A stretch of 64,000 bases of DNA from Robbsia betulipollinis (GCF_026624755.1 NZ_JAPMXC010000010.1:455054-519053), one strand, 5' to 3'. Counted from the first letter of the stretch, positions 1-9,354 are shown. The notes: generated from the sequence alone by a model not told the origin. Numbers and translations: made by a program.

Positions 1-2
1 AG

Positions 3-746
3 CGCGCGGCGCTGGTCGCGCGTCTCGTCGAAGCGCGCGGCCTGGCCGACGACTTGCGGCGTCGCGGCGACGCCGTGGCCGCCGCGCTCGATGCGCAACA
101 TGGCGAACTGCTCGAGCAGGACGTGCAGCGTTTCGAGCGCTCCGCGGCGATCGCCCGCGAAGCGCAGCAGCGTCGCCACCACGACATTCTGATATTGACG
201 GGCGCGCTGGAGCAGGCCGGGGCGAGCGGCGTCGGCGAGGCGCTGCTCCTGGCCGAGGCCGAGACCGAACACCTGGGCCGCCGCCGCGACGAGATCGCGC
301 GGCGCGCCGACGGTCTGCAACTGCTTTGGACCCTGCTGAACGAAAAGCGCGACGCCGCCACGCTGCGGCTGCAGGCGCCACTGGTCCGGCGCCTGAACCA
401 TTACCTCGCGCTGCTGTTTCCCGGCGCGCGCCTGCAACTCGGGGACGATCTGCTGCCGGTCGATCTGCATCGCGCGGATCAACAGGACGCGCTCCACAGC
501 CTGAGCTTCGGCACCCGGGAGCAGCTCGGCCTGCTGGTACGGCTGGCCTACGCGGATCTATTGCGCGAAGCCGGACGGCCGACCCTGCTGCTGCTCGACG
601 ATGCGCTCGTGCATGCGGACGCGCAACGCCGGGCGCTGATCAAGCGCGCCTTGTTCGATGCGGCGTTGCGGCATCAGATTCTGATGTTCACCTGCCATGG
701 CGAGGCCTGGCAGGATCTGGGCGCGGCGCAGCGTACGGTCGGGTGA
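3..746 (+). CDS. C-terminal part of an SMC/Rad50-like AAA ATPase (partial, runs in from upstream)
   Basis: The frame is open from the left edge, so the gene starts outside the window. The visible 247 residues are a charged, Arg/Glu/Ala-rich helical stretch typical of a coiled coil, followed by an ABC-type signature (LSFGTREQ, about residue 165) and a Walker B-like strand (TLLLLDDALVHAD). This order is the C-terminal half of SMC/Rad50/YhaN-type ATPases, which fold back to join their N-terminal Walker A lobe and act on DNA ends or chromosome structure. The D-loop is followed by a His-switch-like segment (ILMFTCH). Without the N-terminus the exact family (YhaN, SbcC, RecF-like) cannot be decided. 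The next gene follows in the same direction after about 125 bp. Confidence 0.75.
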   Translation, partial: RAALVARLVEARGLADDLRRRGDAVAAALDAQHGELLEQDVQRFERSAAIAREAQQRRHHDILILTGALEQAGASGVGEALLLAEAETEHLGRRRDEIARRADGLQLLWTLLNEKRDAATLRLQAPLVRRLNHYLALLFPGARLQLGDDLLPVDLHRADQQDALHSLSFGTREQLGLLVRLAYADLLREAGRPTLLLLDDALVHADAQRRALIKRALFDAALRHQILMFTCHGEAWQDLGAAQRTVG

Positions 747-872
747 GTGCCCCGGCGTGGGCGGTGCCGGTACCGGTTCCAGCGCTCGACCATCGGACGG
801 CACGTTTCTTGCAAGATCCAACCGTTGGGCCGAACCCGGCGCCTCGCCATCCCGTACCTCACCTGGAGAACA

Positions 873-2171
873 ATGACCGAAACGATATGGTTCCTCGTCG
901 TCGGCGGCGTCCTGATTTTCATGGGCCTGGCCAGTACCACATTCAATCGTCTTCCCATCAGTACGGCAATGGTGTATCTGGCGATCGGCGTGGGACTGGG
1001 ACCTTTCGGATTGCATCTGCTGCATATCGACCTGCTGCAGGGTTCGGCCATGTTGCGCCAGATCACCGAGATCGCCGTATTGGTATCGTTGTTCGCCATC
1101 GGTCTGCGCATGCGTGTGCCACCCACCGACCGCATCTGGCTCCTGCCTTTACGGCTGGGCATCGTCGCCATGATCGTGACCGTCGCCCTGATGACGCTGG
1201 CCAGCGTGTTCCTGCTGCATATGAGCTGGGGGCCCGCACTGCTGCTGGCGGCCATGCTGGCACCCACCGACCCCGTGCTCGCGCACGATGTGCAGGTGGA
1301 GGCGCCGGGCGACGTGGACCTGCTGCGGTTCTCGTTGACGGGGGAAGGCGGACTCAATGACGGCATCGCGCTTCCCTTCGCGCTGCTCGGCATCGCGGTG
1401 TGCAACTACGAGGCGTCGCCCACGCAGGCGCTTACCTGGCATTTCGCCCTTGGCGTCACGTGGGGTGTCGGTGGGGCGGTGGCTACGGGCTGGTTGCTCG
1501 GCGACATCGCCGTGCGTCTGATCGCATGGCTGCGCACGCGCTACAGCCTGGCGCTGGGACCCGAGGGCTTCTATGCGCTTGGCTTGATCGCGCTGGCGTA
1601 CGGGTTCGCGGAACTGATCCACACCTACGCTTTTCTGGCCGTTTTCGCCGCAGGTCTGGCAATGCGGCGCGTCGAACAGCTGTCGAGCGGCGACAAATCG
1701 GCGAGCGAAGCGGTCGGTACCGTCGACGTGGGCGACATCGGTTCGACGGCGGCCGATCCGAACCGGGCGCACGCTTTCGTCGCGCAGCGGGTACTGGGTT
1801 TCACCGTGGAACTGGAGCGTATCGCCGAAGTGGTCGTGATGCTGATGGTGGGCAGCGTGCTCGCCAGTTTCTGGCATGAACTCTTCACCTGGCGCGTCGC
1901 GTTCGTCGTCGCCGTTCTTTTTCTGATCGCACGGCCGTTGTCCGTGCAGGCGTCGCTGCTCGGCTCCGCGACGACGCGACCGCAACGTTGGCTGATCAGC
2001 TGGTTCGGCATTCGCGGCGTGGGGTCTTTCTATTACCTGTTGTACGCGCTCGAGAATGCCTCGCATGCGGCGGTGCGGCCGTTGATTCCGCTGATCCTCG
2101 GCGTGATCGCCGCTTCCGTCATCCTGCACGGCATCACGTCCACGCCGTTGATGAACCGCTATCGCCGATGA
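873..2171 (+). CDS. CPA1-type Na+/H+ (cation:proton) antiporter
   Basis: A 432-residue inner-membrane protein with about a dozen hydrophobic segments. The pair TDPVLA and GEGGLNDG (roughly residues 130-170) is the ion-binding signature of the NhaP/CPA1 branch of cation:proton antiporters, which exchange cytoplasmic Na+ or K+ for protons. A hydrophilic loop rich in Asp/Ser (about residues 270-300) separates the two transmembrane halves. The ATG at 873 is preferred over an upstream in-frame start because GGAGAA lies just before it and the protein then starts directly at the first membrane helix. It stands alone; a GC-rich hairpin lies just downstream. Substrate ion is inferred from the family only. 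Confidence 0.88.
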   Translation: MTETIWFLVVGGVLIFMGLASTTFNRLPISTAMVYLAIGVGLGPFGLHLLHIDLLQGSAMLRQITEIAVLVSLFAIGLRMRVPPTDRIWLLPLRLGIVAMIVTVALMTLASVFLLHMSWGPALLLAAMLAPTDPVLAHDVQVEAPGDVDLLRFSLTGEGGLNDGIALPFALLGIAVCNYEASPTQALTWHFALGVTWGVGGAVATGWLLGDIAVRLIAWLRTRYSLALGPEGFYALGLIALAYGFAELIHTYAFLAVFAAGLAMRRVEQLSSGDKSASEAVGTVDVGDIGSTAADPNRAHAFVAQRVLGFTVELERIAEVVVMLMVGSVLASFWHELFTWRVAFVVAVLFLIARPLSVQASLLGSATTRPQRWLISWFGIRGVGSFYYLLYALENASHAAVRPLIPLILGVIAASVILHGITSTPLMNRYRR

Positions 2172-2186
2172 GGCGCGACGGCGCCC

Positions 2187-2204
2187 TGCCGGCTCATGCC
2201 GGCA
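2187..2204 (+). terminator. GC-rich hairpin after the antiporter gene
   Basis: TGCCGGC (2187-2193) and GCCGGCA (2198-2204) form a perfect 7-bp stem with a 4-base loop, 16 bases after the antiporter stop codon. There is no following T-run, so it is a weak or factor-dependent terminator at best. The ATG at 2196 lies inside the loop, which argues against that codon being the start of the next gene. Confidence 0.4.
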
Positions 2205-2267
2205 AGGCCCGATCCGTTCCGCTTACATCCCGTTTTTCATTCGCCGGTATTTTCGAATCCGACCATC

Positions 2268-4400
2268 GTGACCTTGCCAGAACTGGATTATGCGGGGATC
2301 TTCGATGTCTCGCCCAACCCTTATCTCATTCTCGACCTGCGGTTGAACGTGGTTGGCGCCAACCGCGCCTATCTCGCTTCGACGGGGTGCGACCTGTCCG
2401 ATCTCCTGGGCCGGCGGGCCTGGGACGTTTTTCCCGCCGACGCCGAGACGCGTGAGCGTTCGATCGCTTCCTGCGAGCGCGCCATCCGGACGCGGCGAGT
2501 CGACATCATGGCACCACAGCGCGATGACGGCCCCCGCGTGCAGGCCACGGGCGATGAGGCCGGGAAGCGGTACTGGTGTGTCACGCACACGCCGCTCCTC
2601 GGCCGTGACGGCGCGGTGACGGCCGTTTTGCAGCACCCCGTCGATGTGACGGAACGGGAGCGATTGCGCAATATTGTCGGCGCCACGCGGGGCGACGGTG
2701 CGCCCCCGGCGCCCGCCCCGGCGCAAAGCGGGATGGCTCCCCGCGTGCCGGGCAGCCACGAAGCGAATCCCGCGATCCAGGAAGAAAGCGACCGGCTGCG
2801 CGGCCTGTTCGAACAGGCGCCCAGCTTCATGGCCATCGTGCGTGGCCGCAACCACTGCTTCGAGTTGACCAACCGTTCGTACACGCAGCTCATCGGTGGC
2901 CGTAAGGTCATCGGCCTGCCTGTCCGGGAAGCGTTGTCGGAACTGAAAGGGCAGGTGTTTTTCGATTTGCTCGACAAGGTCTATGCAAGCGGTCAGCCAT
3001 TTGTCGGCAAGGGCATCGAAGTGTGGTTCGAGAACGGCGCGGGCGAGGACGGTGACCGGCAGCGGCGAATCATCGATTTCGTCTATCAACCCATCCTGAC
3101 GCCCGACGGCGCCGTCTCCGGCATTTTCGTCGAAGGCAACGACGTGACCGACAGTCACGATGCGACGCGCGCGCTGCACGATCTGATGCAAACCCTCGAA
3201 TTGCGGGTGGAGCAACGCACCACGGAACTCCGCAGCACGGAGGAGAAGTTGCATCAGGCGCAAAAAATGGAGGCGGTCGGCCAGTTGACCGGCGGCCTGG
3301 CGCATGATTTCAACAACCTTCTCACCGTGATATCCGGCAGTCTCGAAATTTTGCGGCGACGCGTGGAGGCGGGCCGCCTGGACGCGATCGGCCGCTACAC
3401 GGACGCCGCGCAGGGCGCGGCCCGCCGCGCGGGAGCGCTGACCCAGCGGCTGCTCGCGTTTTCGCGTCGGCAGGCACTCGATCCGAAACCCACGGACGTG
3501 AACGGCCTGGTCGTCGGCATGGAGGAGATGATCCGCCACACGGTCGGACCGGATATCGCCGTCGACATCGCGGCCGATCCGGATCTGCCGCTGACGCTGG
3601 TCGATCCCGGGCAACTCGAAAACGCCCTCCTCAATCTGTGCATCAATGCGCGCGACGCGATGCCGGATGGCGGACGGCTCGTCATCGCCGCGGGCTGCCG
3701 GCAATCGGACGGCGTGGACGACGCCGACGAGATGCCCGCGGGCGACTATGTATCGCTGTGCGTGGGCGATACCGGCGTCGGCATGACGCCCGAGACCCAG
3801 GCGCGGGCCTACGAGCCGTTTTTCACGACCAAGCCGATGGGCGAGGGCACGGGCCTGGGACTGTCGATGATCTACGGCTTCGCGCTGCAGTCGGGAGGAC
3901 AGGTGCGCATCGATTCGACGGTGGGAATAGGCACGCGGGTCTGGCTGTATCTGCCTCGCTATCACGGCACCGCGGAGGTGCCAACCGCGCCATCCGCGCC
4001 GCCCATGGGAGCCGAGCCGGTGCATTCGGCGCGGGGCGAACGCATCCTGCTGGTCGAGGACGATGTCTTCATCCGGTCGCTGGCCGCCGAGGTGCTGCGC
4101 GATTCCGGCTATGAAGTACTTGAAGCGGGCAATGGACGGGAGGCGCTGCATCTCCTGCGCCTCGCGCATCGGCTCGACCTGCTCGTGACCGACGTCGGTC
4201 TGCCGGGGGGCATGAACGGGCGGCAGATCGCCGATGCCTCGCGCGCGTTGCGCCACGGCCTGAAGGTCCTTTTCATCACCGGCTACGCTGCGAACAAAGC
4301 CCTGGGCGACGGGCAACTGGAACCGGGCATGGAAGTGCTCACGAAACCCTTCGACATGGAAGACCTGAGCCGTCGCGTACGCGGCCTGATCGGCGGGTGA
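2268..4400 (+). CDS. Hybrid PAS sensor histidine kinase with C-terminal receiver domain
   Basis: A soluble, probably cytoplasmic two-component sensor without obvious membrane helices. Order: PAS domain (about residues 5-125), a second PAS/PAC region (about 175-310), a HisKA dimerisation domain with the phospho-accepting His in GGLAHDFNN (about H346), an HATPase domain with N box (NLCINARDAMP), DTGVGM and GTGLGLSM, and a receiver domain with LLVEDD and phospho-acceptor Asp in VTDVGLPG (about D642) plus the conserved Lys in LTKPFD. Phosphate should pass from His to the attached receiver and perhaps to another protein. The start is uncertain: GTG at 2268 gives MTLPELDYAG; an ATG at 2196 lies in a hairpin loop. 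The lone receiver protein at 6111 is a possible partner. Confidence 0.85.
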   Translation: MTLPELDYAGIFDVSPNPYLILDLRLNVVGANRAYLASTGCDLSDLLGRRAWDVFPADAETRERSIASCERAIRTRRVDIMAPQRDDGPRVQATGDEAGKRYWCVTHTPLLGRDGAVTAVLQHPVDVTERERLRNIVGATRGDGAPPAPAPAQSGMAPRVPGSHEANPAIQEESDRLRGLFEQAPSFMAIVRGRNHCFELTNRSYTQLIGGRKVIGLPVREALSELKGQVFFDLLDKVYASGQPFVGKGIEVWFENGAGEDGDRQRRIIDFVYQPILTPDGAVSGIFVEGNDVTDSHDATRALHDLMQTLELRVEQRTTELRSTEEKLHQAQKMEAVGQLTGGLAHDFNNLLTVISGSLEILRRRVEAGRLDAIGRYTDAAQGAARRAGALTQRLLAFSRRQALDPKPTDVNGLVVGMEEMIRHTVGPDIAVDIAADPDLPLTLVDPGQLENALLNLCINARDAMPDGGRLVIAAGCRQSDGVDDADEMPAGDYVSLCVGDTGVGMTPETQARAYEPFFTTKPMGEGTGLGLSMIYGFALQSGGQVRIDSTVGIGTRVWLYLPRYHGTAEVPTAPSAPPMGAEPVHSARGERILLVEDDVFIRSLAAEVLRDSGYEVLEAGNGREALHLLRLAHRLDLLVTDVGLPGGMNGRQIADASRALRHGLKVLFITGYAANKALGDGQLEPGMEVLTKPFDMEDLSRRVRGLIGG

Positions 4401-4542
4401 TCGGGTGATCGGAGACTCCGCGGGAACGTGTCATGCACTTTCACGGGTTGCTGTGGCACTATAGCGGCGATTCGCGATACCCCTCCCGCCGCACACCACT
4501 GACGCTTCAGGCGCAGGGTCATAACCAAAAAATGGAGACAGC

Positions 4543-5847
4543 ATGAATGCAAGATCGGCTTCCGCCGACGGTGCCGGCACGCCAGCCAACAGCACGCGCC
4601 GCGTCATCTTCGCCAGCTTTATCGGCACGGCGATCGAATTCTACGATTTCTACGTGTACGCCACGGCGGCGGCGCTGATCATCGGACCGGTTTTCTTCCC
4701 GCATGGATCTCCCGGGGCGCAGGCGCTATCCGCGCTGGTCACGTTCGGCATCGCCTTCGTCGCGCGCCCGATCGGATCGTTCGTCTTCGGGCATTTCGGC
4801 GACAGGATCGGCCGCAAGTCGACGCTGATCGCCTCGCTGATGCTGATGGGCATCTCGACGACATTGATCGGGTTCCTGCCGGGCTTCGGTGCGATCGGCT
4901 ATCTGGCCCCGGTACTGCTCTGCGTGCTGCGCTTCGGGCAGGGCATCGGCCTGGGTGGCGAGTGGGGCGGCGCGGCCCTGCTTGCCACCGAATACGCCCC
5001 GGCCGGCAAACGCGCCTGGTTCGGCATGTTTCCGCAGCTCGGGCCGTCCATCGGGTTTCTTCTGTCGAATGGGCTGTTCTTCGGTCTCGCGCTGTCGCTG
5101 AATGAGGAACAGTTCCGCAGCTGGGGCTGGCGCATACCGTTCGTCGTCAGCGCGTTGCTGGTCGCGCTGGGTCTGTATGTCCGGTTGCGGATCGTGGAAA
5201 CGCCGGCGTTTCGCGCGGCGATCGCGCGCCACGAACGGGTGCGCATGCCGGTTCTGACCTTGCTTTCGGCATACTGGCGGCCGACGCTGCTGGGCGCCTT
5301 CGCCATGGTGGTCTGCTACACCGTATTCTATATTTCGACGGTGTTCTCGCTTTCCTATGGCGTGACGGCGCTGCACATTCCGCGTTCGCACTTCCTGGGC
5401 ATGCTCTGCATCGCGGTGGTGTTCATGGCGCTCGCCTCGCCGTTGTCCGCCCTGGCGAGCGACCGGTACGGACGCAAACCCGTGTTGATTCTGGGTTGCA
5501 TCGCGGTGTTTCTCTCGGGTTTCACCATGGCGCCGCTGTTGGGCCGCGGCGACGGGTTCCACGTCATGCTGTTCCTGGCGATCGAACTCTTCCTGATGGG
5601 CATGACGTTCGCGCCGATGGGCGCCTTGCTGCCGGAACTGTTTCCGACGCACGTACGCTATACCGGTGCCGGCGTCGCCTATAACCTGGGCGGAATTCTC
5701 GGGGCGTCCCTGGCGCCCTATGTCGCGCAACTGCTGGTGGCGCGCGGCGGTCTGTCCTGGGTGGGCGCCTATGTATCCGCGGCGGCGGCGGTGAGCCTGC
5801 TGGCCATTTCGTGCATGCGCGAGACGCGCGACGTGACGCTGGGCTGA
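4543..5847 (+). CDS. MFS transporter, metabolite:H+ symporter (MHS/ShiA-like) family
   Basis: A 434-residue, 12-helix inner-membrane transporter. The N-terminal segment GTAIEFYDFYVYATAAALI and the motif GDRIGRKSTL between helices 2 and 3, with a second DRYGRKPVL in the middle, are typical of the metabolite:H+ symporter family (ProP, KgtP, ShiA), which import organic acids, osmolytes or aromatic acids with protons. GGEWGGAALL, also characteristic of this family, is present near residue 140. The start has a good ribosome site (TGGAGAC). The sequence does not reveal the substrate, and neighbouring genes give no pathway hint. Confidence 0.87.
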   Translation: MNARSASADGAGTPANSTRRVIFASFIGTAIEFYDFYVYATAAALIIGPVFFPHGSPGAQALSALVTFGIAFVARPIGSFVFGHFGDRIGRKSTLIASLMLMGISTTLIGFLPGFGAIGYLAPVLLCVLRFGQGIGLGGEWGGAALLATEYAPAGKRAWFGMFPQLGPSIGFLLSNGLFFGLALSLNEEQFRSWGWRIPFVVSALLVALGLYVRLRIVETPAFRAAIARHERVRMPVLTLLSAYWRPTLLGAFAMVVCYTVFYISTVFSLSYGVTALHIPRSHFLGMLCIAVVFMALASPLSALASDRYGRKPVLILGCIAVFLSGFTMAPLLGRGDGFHVMLFLAIELFLMGMTFAPMGALLPELFPTHVRYTGAGVAYNLGGILGASLAPYVAQLLVARGGLSWVGAYVSAAAAVSLLAISCMRETRDVTLG

Positions 5848-6110
5848 GTGCGGGCGCCGCGCGGCCCTTCGCCACCCGCTGTCGGCGGCGGACACACGTT
5901 ATGATGGAGGCTCCCGCGGTCAGCGCGTACGCTTCCCGGTGGAGATCGCCTGAAAGCAGGAGATTCCAGCGGCCCCGGAGCGCTGGCCGTGCCCCCGCCG
6001 CCTGCTCTCGCAAGCGGGCGGCGCGACCTGAAAGGATCGAAAAAGGACCAGACAATGAGCATATTCCAGAGGCAGGTTCCCGCGCTGCGACGAACCCACG
6101 CGAGGTCCGC

Positions 6111-6482
6111 ATGACGGACCTGCATGCCACGCCGGAAAAAAAGCGCATCCTCATCGTCGAGGACGACGCGCTGATCGCCATGCTCCTGGAGGATGTCGTC
6201 GATCTGCTCGGCTTTACGCTTGCCGGCAGCGCCGCGACCGTGCCCGCGGCGCTGGCGCTGCTCGCCGAGGGCGTCGCGGTCGACGCCGCGCTGCTCGATA
6301 TCAACCTCGCCGGCCAGCGCGTGTTCCCCGTTGCCGACGAACTGGTCCGGCGCGGCATTCCCTTCGCCTTTTGTTCCGGGTACGGCGAGGCGGGCGTCGA
6401 TACCGCCGCCTACGCCGGCGCGCCAACCATCAGCAAGCCTTTCGACATCGATGGGCTGGGCAACCTGTTGCGGCGCCTGTAG
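6111..6482 (+). CDS. Single-domain response regulator (receiver only)
   Basis: A 123-residue CheY-like receiver with no output domain. The acidic pocket is ILIVEDD, the phospho-acceptor is the Asp in ALLDINL (about D63), and the Lys is in ISKPFD, so all phosphotransfer residues are present. The pattern resembles small receivers that pair with HWE or hybrid kinases in proteobacteria. The start at 6111 follows CGAGG by six bases; a longer in-frame extension back to 5811 has no such site. The hybrid kinase at 2268 is close enough to be a partner, although they are separated by a transporter gene and no link is proven. Confidence 0.82.
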   Translation: MTDLHATPEKKRILIVEDDALIAMLLEDVVDLLGFTLAGSAATVPAALALLAEGVAVDAALLDINLAGQRVFPVADELVRRGIPFAFCSGYGEAGVDTAAYAGAPTISKPFDIDGLGNLLRRL

Positions 6483-6540
6483 CGTCGGACGCGGCACGCG
6501 CGGTGCTACGAAGAAGGTTTCGATACCGGAAGGACCGCTA

Positions 6541-7055
6541 TGTTCAAATCAATGGCGCTGGGGGCCATCCGCCTTTACCAGCGACGCGTCTCTCCGCACA
6601 AGGGCTTTTCCTGCGCGTATCGCGTCCATGCGCAAGGCGCGAGTTGCTCGACCTATGGTCATCGTGTCATCGAACGTCATGGTCTGTGGCTGGGCATGCG
6701 GCTGCTGCGGCGGCGTCTCGAACAGTGCGCATGGCACCAGCATCGCCACCGCGTGGGATCGACCCGCGTGCCCGCCACCGTCGCGCCGCGGCTGGGGATC
6801 GGCAACGGTGGCCGGCGCCAGGCCGGGTTCGTCGATCCCGGCTGCGACGACGGCTGCGGCTGCGGCCCCGGCTGCGCGATCTCCGAATGCGGTCTGGCGG
6901 AACACTGCGCGTGCGACGCCTGCGAGATCGGCGCGTGCTGGGCGGTGCTGAGCACCTGCTCCGGTGGCGCATGCGGCGGGGGGCGGCGGCGCGAGGATTG
7001 GCGACGTGCGGAACGGGCGCAGCGCCGGTCACGGTATGGCCCACCGCGTTGGTAA
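6541..7055 (+). CDS. yidD: YidD-type membrane protein insertion efficiency factor with a long Cys-rich tail
   Basis: Residues 1-70 match the small YidD family (amphipathic start, IRLYQRRVSPHKGFSCAYR, then ASCSTYGHRVI), which sits on the inner membrane and assists YidC-dependent membrane protein insertion. Typical YidD is about 70-100 residues; this protein has 171. The extension, about residues 98-155, is strongly enriched in Cys and Gly (for example CDDGCGCGPGC and CACDACEIGAC) and could bind metal or form disulfides. The gene is not in the usual rpmH-rnpA-yidD-yidC neighbourhood, so it is probably an extra copy with a changed role. It is followed without gap by the DUF1571 gene, which suggests co-transcription. 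Confidence 0.78.
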
Positions 7056-7075
7056 GGCGTGCCGTCCCGTACCTG

Positions 7076-7960
7076 ATGGCGTTCCTGGCCGGCTTGAGCG
7101 GGTTGGGGATCGGGCCATGTGCCTGGGGCGCCGATGCCGTGCCGGACCCGGCAGCACGGCCGGCGCCCGCGTTCGTCCTGCCGGCAGGGTTCGACCGTTG
7201 GCGTAGCGCCGAGCAGGCCACATGGCTGCTGGCGCAGGCGAATTCCGGCATGCTGGAACGCGCGGGGGACGACCAGTTGCTCGCCCTGCTCGGGGAATTG
7301 CGACCGCAGGCCCTGGTGGAATACATGCGCCGCGGCATCGCGCCTTACGATTCCTATCAATTCGAGGTGATTCGCCGGGAGCGTCACGACGACGTCTGGC
7401 CCGAACTGGCCGATGTCATGCTCGTTCGCTACCAGGAGACGCCGCGACGCGTCTACGCGCGCTGGCTCGCGGGCGGCGCGCATGTCGGGCAGGAAATCCT
7501 GTATGACGAAAACCAGGATGCGAGCCAGGTGCTCGGGCATTTCGGCGGACTCTTGCGCTTCGCCTCGATTACCTTTCCGATCGACGGCGTCATCGCGCAT
7601 TCGCAATCCACGCACGGTGTCCGCGACCTGGGACTGCAATTCTCGATCCGCATGCTCGACCACGACCTCGGCAGTTACCGCGCCGAAAGGCGCGACGCCC
7701 GGCCGTCGCAGGTCGCGGTCGTTCACATCCTGTCCACGCGTCTGCTCGTCCTGACCTGGGACGCGGCGAGCGGGCCGCCCGCCCACTATGCGTCACGGGT
7801 GCGTCTGTCACTCGACCTGCGTCATCCCTGGCCGTACGAGGCGGCCTCGTGGAACCAGGATGGCCTGGAACTGGAGGATGTGCGGATCGAGCATGTGGTG
7901 AAGCGCGAATGGCCGGACGGCACTTTCAGCCGCGCGAACCCGGAATATGGCTTTCGTTGA
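7076..7960 (+). CDS. DUF1571-family exported protein
   Basis: The protein (294 residues from the ATG) starts with a hydrophobic signal-like segment ending in CAWGADA and is therefore probably periplasmic. The core, with RYQETPRRVYARWLAGG, GQEILYDENQD and a late LELEDVRIEHV, follows the layout of DUF1571, a beta-rich fold related to outer-membrane lipoprotein-sorting proteins. No catalytic residues are known for the family. An alternative TTG start at 7049 would add LVRRAVPYL and give a better positively charged signal-peptide N-region; it would overlap the yidD stop codon and imply translational coupling. Confidence 0.68.
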   Translation: MAFLAGLSGLGIGPCAWGADAVPDPAARPAPAFVLPAGFDRWRSAEQATWLLAQANSGMLERAGDDQLLALLGELRPQALVEYMRRGIAPYDSYQFEVIRRERHDDVWPELADVMLVRYQETPRRVYARWLAGGAHVGQEILYDENQDASQVLGHFGGLLRFASITFPIDGVIAHSQSTHGVRDLGLQFSIRMLDHDLGSYRAERRDARPSQVAVVHILSTRLLVLTWDAASGPPAHYASRVRLSLDLRHPWPYEAASWNQDGLELEDVRIEHVVKREWPDGTFSRANPEYGFR

Positions 7961-8038
7961 AGCGGCTGGGGCGGGACCGCCTTTTCCGAGGCGGGGGTGC
8001 GACAGTGCAGGCGCGCCTCGCACGCGGCGCTCAGGTCT

Positions 8039-8374
8039 TCACCAATGCGCGGCGGCCAGGAAACCCTCGATGATGCCGCGGGAGGCCGGGGTGAGGGCAT
8101 CGAACTGTATGCCGGATTTGAAATGGGTGCTGGCCAGCATGCAATACACGATCCGGCCGTCGCCATTGAACGTGCTGCGCACGCCGTTGGCGTACACCTG
8201 AAACGTCACCGAGCAGGGTTCCTTCAGCGGCAAAGGCTGTTCCGTCAGGATGCAAACGCCGCCCACGCTGACATCGAAGGTGCGCACCACGAGCTGGCTG
8301 CCATCGCGGCCCGTCAGGGTCGCCTGAACGCGCAGGGTTCTGCGCGGCGTGTTCCGCTGGTCTACGTCAAACAT
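8039..8374 (-). CDS. PilZ-domain protein (probable c-di-GMP binding)
   Basis: A 111-residue single-domain protein. It has an Arg-rich N-terminal motif (QRNTPRRTLRV) followed by DVSVGGVCI, matching the RxxxR and (D/N)xSxxG elements with which PilZ domains bind cyclic di-GMP. The start at 8374 places the RxxxR motif close to the N-terminus as in other PilZ proteins; an in-frame extension to 8467 has no family support. It is convergent with the DUF1571 gene. A diguanylate cyclase lies 6 kb away (14289), so the organism makes the ligand. The controlled process cannot be read from the sequence. Confidence 0.8.
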   Translation of the reverse strand: MFDVDQRNTPRRTLRVQATLTGRDGSQLVVRTFDVSVGGVCILTEQPLPLKEPCSVTFQVYANGVRSTFNGDGRIVYCMLASTHFKSGIQFDALTPASRGIIEGFLAAAHW

Positions 8375-8796
8375 AAGGTGTCGGTGCTGAGAAGAAATAT
8401 AAAGCGCGTCAAATAGCGAAAACGGGATTGCGCCTCGTCCGCCGTATCTAACGGATGAATCCGCCAAAAGTTTATAGCGAATTTGCCGATTTTCGTGCGC
8501 GACATCGGCATCCCGAATATCGGATTGACATACGATGTCTAATGAATTGGAAACAATCCGCAGCGCGCTGGCGGCGGTGTGCCCGGAATTTTATGGATAC
8601 CCCAGGAGCGCTGCTTAGGGCTGTTATGTATTGACATTACTTTGACCGATACGCAGAATGGCGACGATCAAAAGTCATACGACATCTCATGAATATGACG
8701 AGAGATAAATCGGAGTCCACCGATAGTACCCGGTGCGGCTTTCTGTCCCGGTCCGGTGATCCCGCGACCGAATGCCGACGTTCGGGAGTCGTCGCA
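8375..8796 (+). other. Divergent intergenic region before the FAD dehydrogenase operon
   Basis: This stretch lies between the PilZ gene (minus) and the dehydrogenase operon (plus). It is less GC-rich than its surroundings. One convincing sigma-70-like promoter is visible at 8631-8659. A TTGACA at 8525-8530 has no matching -10. An open frame running back from the operon to 8689 has no ribosome-binding site and is treated as leader. Confidence 0.5.
8631..8659 (+). promoter_or_regulatory. Sigma-70-type promoter candidate for the FAD glucose dehydrogenase operon
   Basis: TTGACA (8631-8636) is a perfect -35 box. A 17-bp spacer leads to CAGAAT (8654-8659) as a -10 box with four of six consensus bases. 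Transcription from here would give a leader of roughly 130 bases before the GTG/ATG region at 8797. Confidence 0.5.
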
Positions 8797-9354
8797 ATGC
8801 GTAATTCCGATAACGCCACGGTTCGGACCGGTGCGCCGAACGCGATCCGGCGCGGCCTGCTCGGTGGCCTGTTCTTCAGCTACGTTGCGTCGTTCTACCC
8901 CTGGTCCGAGGCTGGCGCGCAGGGTACGCCCGCATCCGCTGCCCCTGCGTCCGCACGCGCCGTCGCCCCTCCCGCCTTTCTTCGCGTCTCCCGGTTGCTT
9001 ACCGGGCGCGCCGCGCTCGATGCCGCGCAGGCGGACCGGCTGCATGCGGGCCTGTTGGCGGCGCAGTCCGATTTCCCGGCGTACTTGCGGGATCTGGATA
9101 CCTTCATCGTCGAGCATGCGGCCACCGCCGGCAATCTTCAGATGCTGCTCGATGCCGCGCGGGTGCCGTACGCCAAGCTGCCGCGTCAGATCGCGATCGC
9201 CTGGTATGTGGGCGTCGTCGGCACCGGCGCCGGTGCGCGATGCGTGACGTACGAGACGAGCCTGATGAACGTGGTGGTGGCCGATCAACTGACACCGGCG
9301 AGTTATGCGTATGGACCGTATGGCAGCTGGGCTCGCCCGCCACGCGGCGCATGA
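8797..9354 (+). CDS. Small (gamma) subunit of a membrane-bound FAD sugar dehydrogenase
   Basis: The protein (185 residues) has a twin-Arg-containing, hydrophobic N-terminus (IRRGLLGGLFFSYVASF) and an Ala/Pro linker. It then has the conserved core of the sorbitol-dehydrogenase small-subunit family: FLRVSRLLTG, IAWYVGVVG and a final block with YETSLMNVVVAD and YAYGPYGSW. In Burkholderia cepacia glucose dehydrogenase the equivalent gamma subunit is needed for folding and Tat export of the catalytic subunit. The ATG at 8797 is chosen because GGGAG lies nine bases upstream; an earlier ATG at 8689 lacks such a site. It is the first gene of a four-gene operon. Confidence 0.82.
   Translation: MRNSDNATVRTGAPNAIRRGLLGGLFFSYVASFYPWSEAGAQGTPASAAPASARAVAPPAFLRVSRLLTGRAALDAAQADRLHAGLLAAQSDFPAYLRDLDTFIVEHAATAGNLQMLLDAARVPYAKLPRQIAIAWYVGVVGTGAGARCVTYETSLMNVVVADQLTPASYAYGPYGSWARPPRGA

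Noticed and set aside
2223-4316. 697-residue minus-strand open frame
   Set aside because: Antisense to the hybrid histidine kinase; no family features.
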